From: Sporosarcina thermotolerans
GTDB taxonomy: Bacteria > Bacillota > Bacilli > Bacillales_A > Planococcaceae
NCBI RefSeq assembly: GCF_030067815.1
Contig: NZ_CP125968.1
Span: forward strand, 2,658,001 to 2,722,000
DNA: 64,000 nt
Direction: 5' to 3'
Shown: piece by piece, positions 62,982-64,000 of the stretch
Layout of the letters: each line of letters begins with the position of its first letter
How positions within the stretch are numbered: the stretch's first letter is position 1
Notes under the pieces: model-generated
The model's database searches: none
The model's input: the letters and a program-made list of their open reading frames with translations, nothing else
What the model was told of the DNA's origin: nothing
Program-made: the position numbers and the translations under genes

Positions 62982-64000
62982 TCATTTTCTGTTTTTTTCC
63001 AATGCTTGTGATAAATTACCGCTTAAGATATCGAGCATCGTAATGACTCTTCCGTAATCCATCCGTTTCGGTCCAATGATTGCTATGGATCCAGACATAT
63101 TAGGGCCAGCGGAATAATTCGCAGTAATAACACTGCAATCTTCCATTGCATCCAGTTCATTTTCCGAACCGATCCGTACATGAATTCCCTTCGTGTCATC
63201 TCGGAAAAAGTTAAAAGCGGTTGTTCCATTCTCCATGAACTCGAATAACATCTTCATTTTTTGAAGATCATTGAATTCCGGCTGTTTCATCATATTCATT
63301 TTGCCGCCGAAATAGAGTCGTTCCTCTGGTTTGATTGTCATGGCCCGTTGGAACGAGGCAAATAGGTCGCCCGCATGATGGACATGCTGTTCGAACACTA
63401 TTTTTGCTTCCCGGGCAAGCTTGTTCTGAAGGAGACTCAATGGAGTTCCGACAAGCCTTTCGTTTAAAATATTTACCATCTTTTCAATATCCGAAGCCAC
63501 CATACCTTTTGGCACATCAAAAATCCGGTTTTCTACATGTCCATTATCAGTAACAATAATGGCTACAGCCTTAGTTTCATCCAATGGTACAATTGAGAAC
63601 TTCTTCACCGAGTGCATCAATGTGTCTGGCCCTAAAAGGATTGACGTATAATTCGTCAATTCAGATATGATTTTAGCAGAATTGCGGATCAGCTCTTCTG
63701 TTTCCACGACACTGTTCTGGAAAACAGAGCGGATTTGAACGCTATCTTCCACTGTTAACTTTTCCGGTGTCAACAAATGGTCAACGTAGAAACGGTAACC
63801 TTTTTCGGAAGGAATCCTGCCCGATGAAGTATGGGTCTTTTCAAGATAACCAAGATCCTCCAAATCAGCCATTTCATTGCGAATGGTTGCGGGGCTAAAG
63901 GGGGCCTCAGGTTTTTTAGATAACTGCCTTGATCCGACAGGTTGAGCGGATTCGATGAAATCGTTAACCGTCAGTTGCAATATAAGCAATTGTCTGTTTG
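62982..64000 (-). CDS. hrcA: Heat-shock repressor HrcA, start beyond the window
   Basis: Represses the dnaK and groE operons at CIRCE sites. The visible part reads NRQLLILQLTVNDFIESAQP, the winged HTH (SPATIRNEMADLEDLGYLEK), and the GAF-like domain to LSGNLSQALEKNRK. The frame stays open to the edge with the expected residues, so the first few codons, the ribosome site and the CIRCE element lie outside. The internal TTG near 63989 is not the true start. Confidence 0.95.
   Translation of the reverse strand, partial: NRQLLILQLTVNDFIESAQPVGSRQLSKKPEAPFSPATIRNEMADLEDLGYLEKTHTSSGRIPSEKGYRFYVDHLLTPEKLTVEDSVQIRSVFQNSVVETEELIRNSAKIISELTNYTSILLGPDTLMHSVKKFSIVPLDETKAVAIIVTDNGHVENRIFDVPKGMVASDIEKMVNILNERLVGTPLSLLQNKLAREAKIVFEQHVHHAGDLFASFQRAMTIKPEERLYFGGKMNMMKQPEFNDLQKMKMLFEFMENGTTAFNFFRDDTKGIHVRIGSENELDAMEDCSVITANYSAGPNMSGSIAIIGPKRMDYGRVITMLDILSGNLSQALEKNRK

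Overview
The window reads as a conserved core-chromosome segment of a low-GC, endospore-forming Gram-positive bacterium of the order Bacillales. The gene order from hrcA (right edge, on the minus strand) back to gcvT and yqhL (left) follows the well-known yqe-yqf-yqg-yqh region of Bacillus subtilis. The sporulation pair yqfC/yqfD, the comG competence operon, single-chain glycyl-tRNA synthetase with a T-box, and a B12-dependent ribonucleotide reductase together suggest a Planococcaceae/Sporosarcina-like host; that genus-level guess is inference. I see no rRNA, tRNA, CRISPR array, prophage, insertion sequence or defence island.

Layout: 1-3.4 kb holds the start of nrdJ behind two NrdR boxes, an inactive-looking rhodanese (YqhL) and an orphan AAA ATPase. 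3.4-7.7 kb is the glycine cleavage operon gcvT-gcvPA-gcvPB under a tandem glycine riboswitch. 7.8-12.2 kb is aroK plus comGA-GG with a candidate ComK site and a leader with competing hairpins. 12.3-25.2 kb carries small yqg genes, an LTA synthase, 5-formyl-THF cyclo-ligase, L33, a class B PBP, sodA, a Na/Pi transporter and membrane proteins of unknown role. 25.2-35.2 kb has ispG, a nucleotidase, the zur-znuBC zinc module, endonuclease IV, the CshB helicase, ispH, a Nif3 protein and trmK. 35.27-35.52 kb is a 12-copy 21-bp tandem repeat. 35.6-42.6 kb holds cytochrome c550, an acyl-CoA dehydrogenase, sigA-dnaG, ppsR and ccpN. 42.7-51.9 kb holds T-box-glyQS and the recO-era-cdd-dgkA-ybeY-pgpH-phoH-yqfD-yqfC cluster. 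51.9-55.3 kb is floA/NfeD and rpsU, and 55.3-64 kb is deoC-mtaB-rsmE-prmA-dnaJ-dnaK-grpE-hrcA.

The most important caveat is that about 23 small indels, mostly one-base losses and often in mononucleotide runs, split otherwise well-conserved and often essential genes (sigA, dnaJ, glyQS, ispG, sodA, zur, cshB, phoH and others). In each case the other frame resumes the expected protein, and restoring one base (two for a few) gives a whole gene. I treat these as probable sequence errors, and list each gene once over its restored span. Real pseudogenes cannot be excluded from sequence alone.

Functionally, the region joins glycine/one-carbon metabolism (gcv, 5-FCL, glyQS), isoprenoid synthesis (ispG, ispH), zinc control, chaperones, the housekeeping sigma factor and primase, and translation/RNA maturation. 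No clearly new multi-gene system is present. The best candidates for undescribed biology are the 21-bp array beside the trmK promoter, the competing hairpins that mask the comGA ribosome site, the terminator-like hairpin that buries the yqfC ribosome site, and the orphan AAA ATPase.
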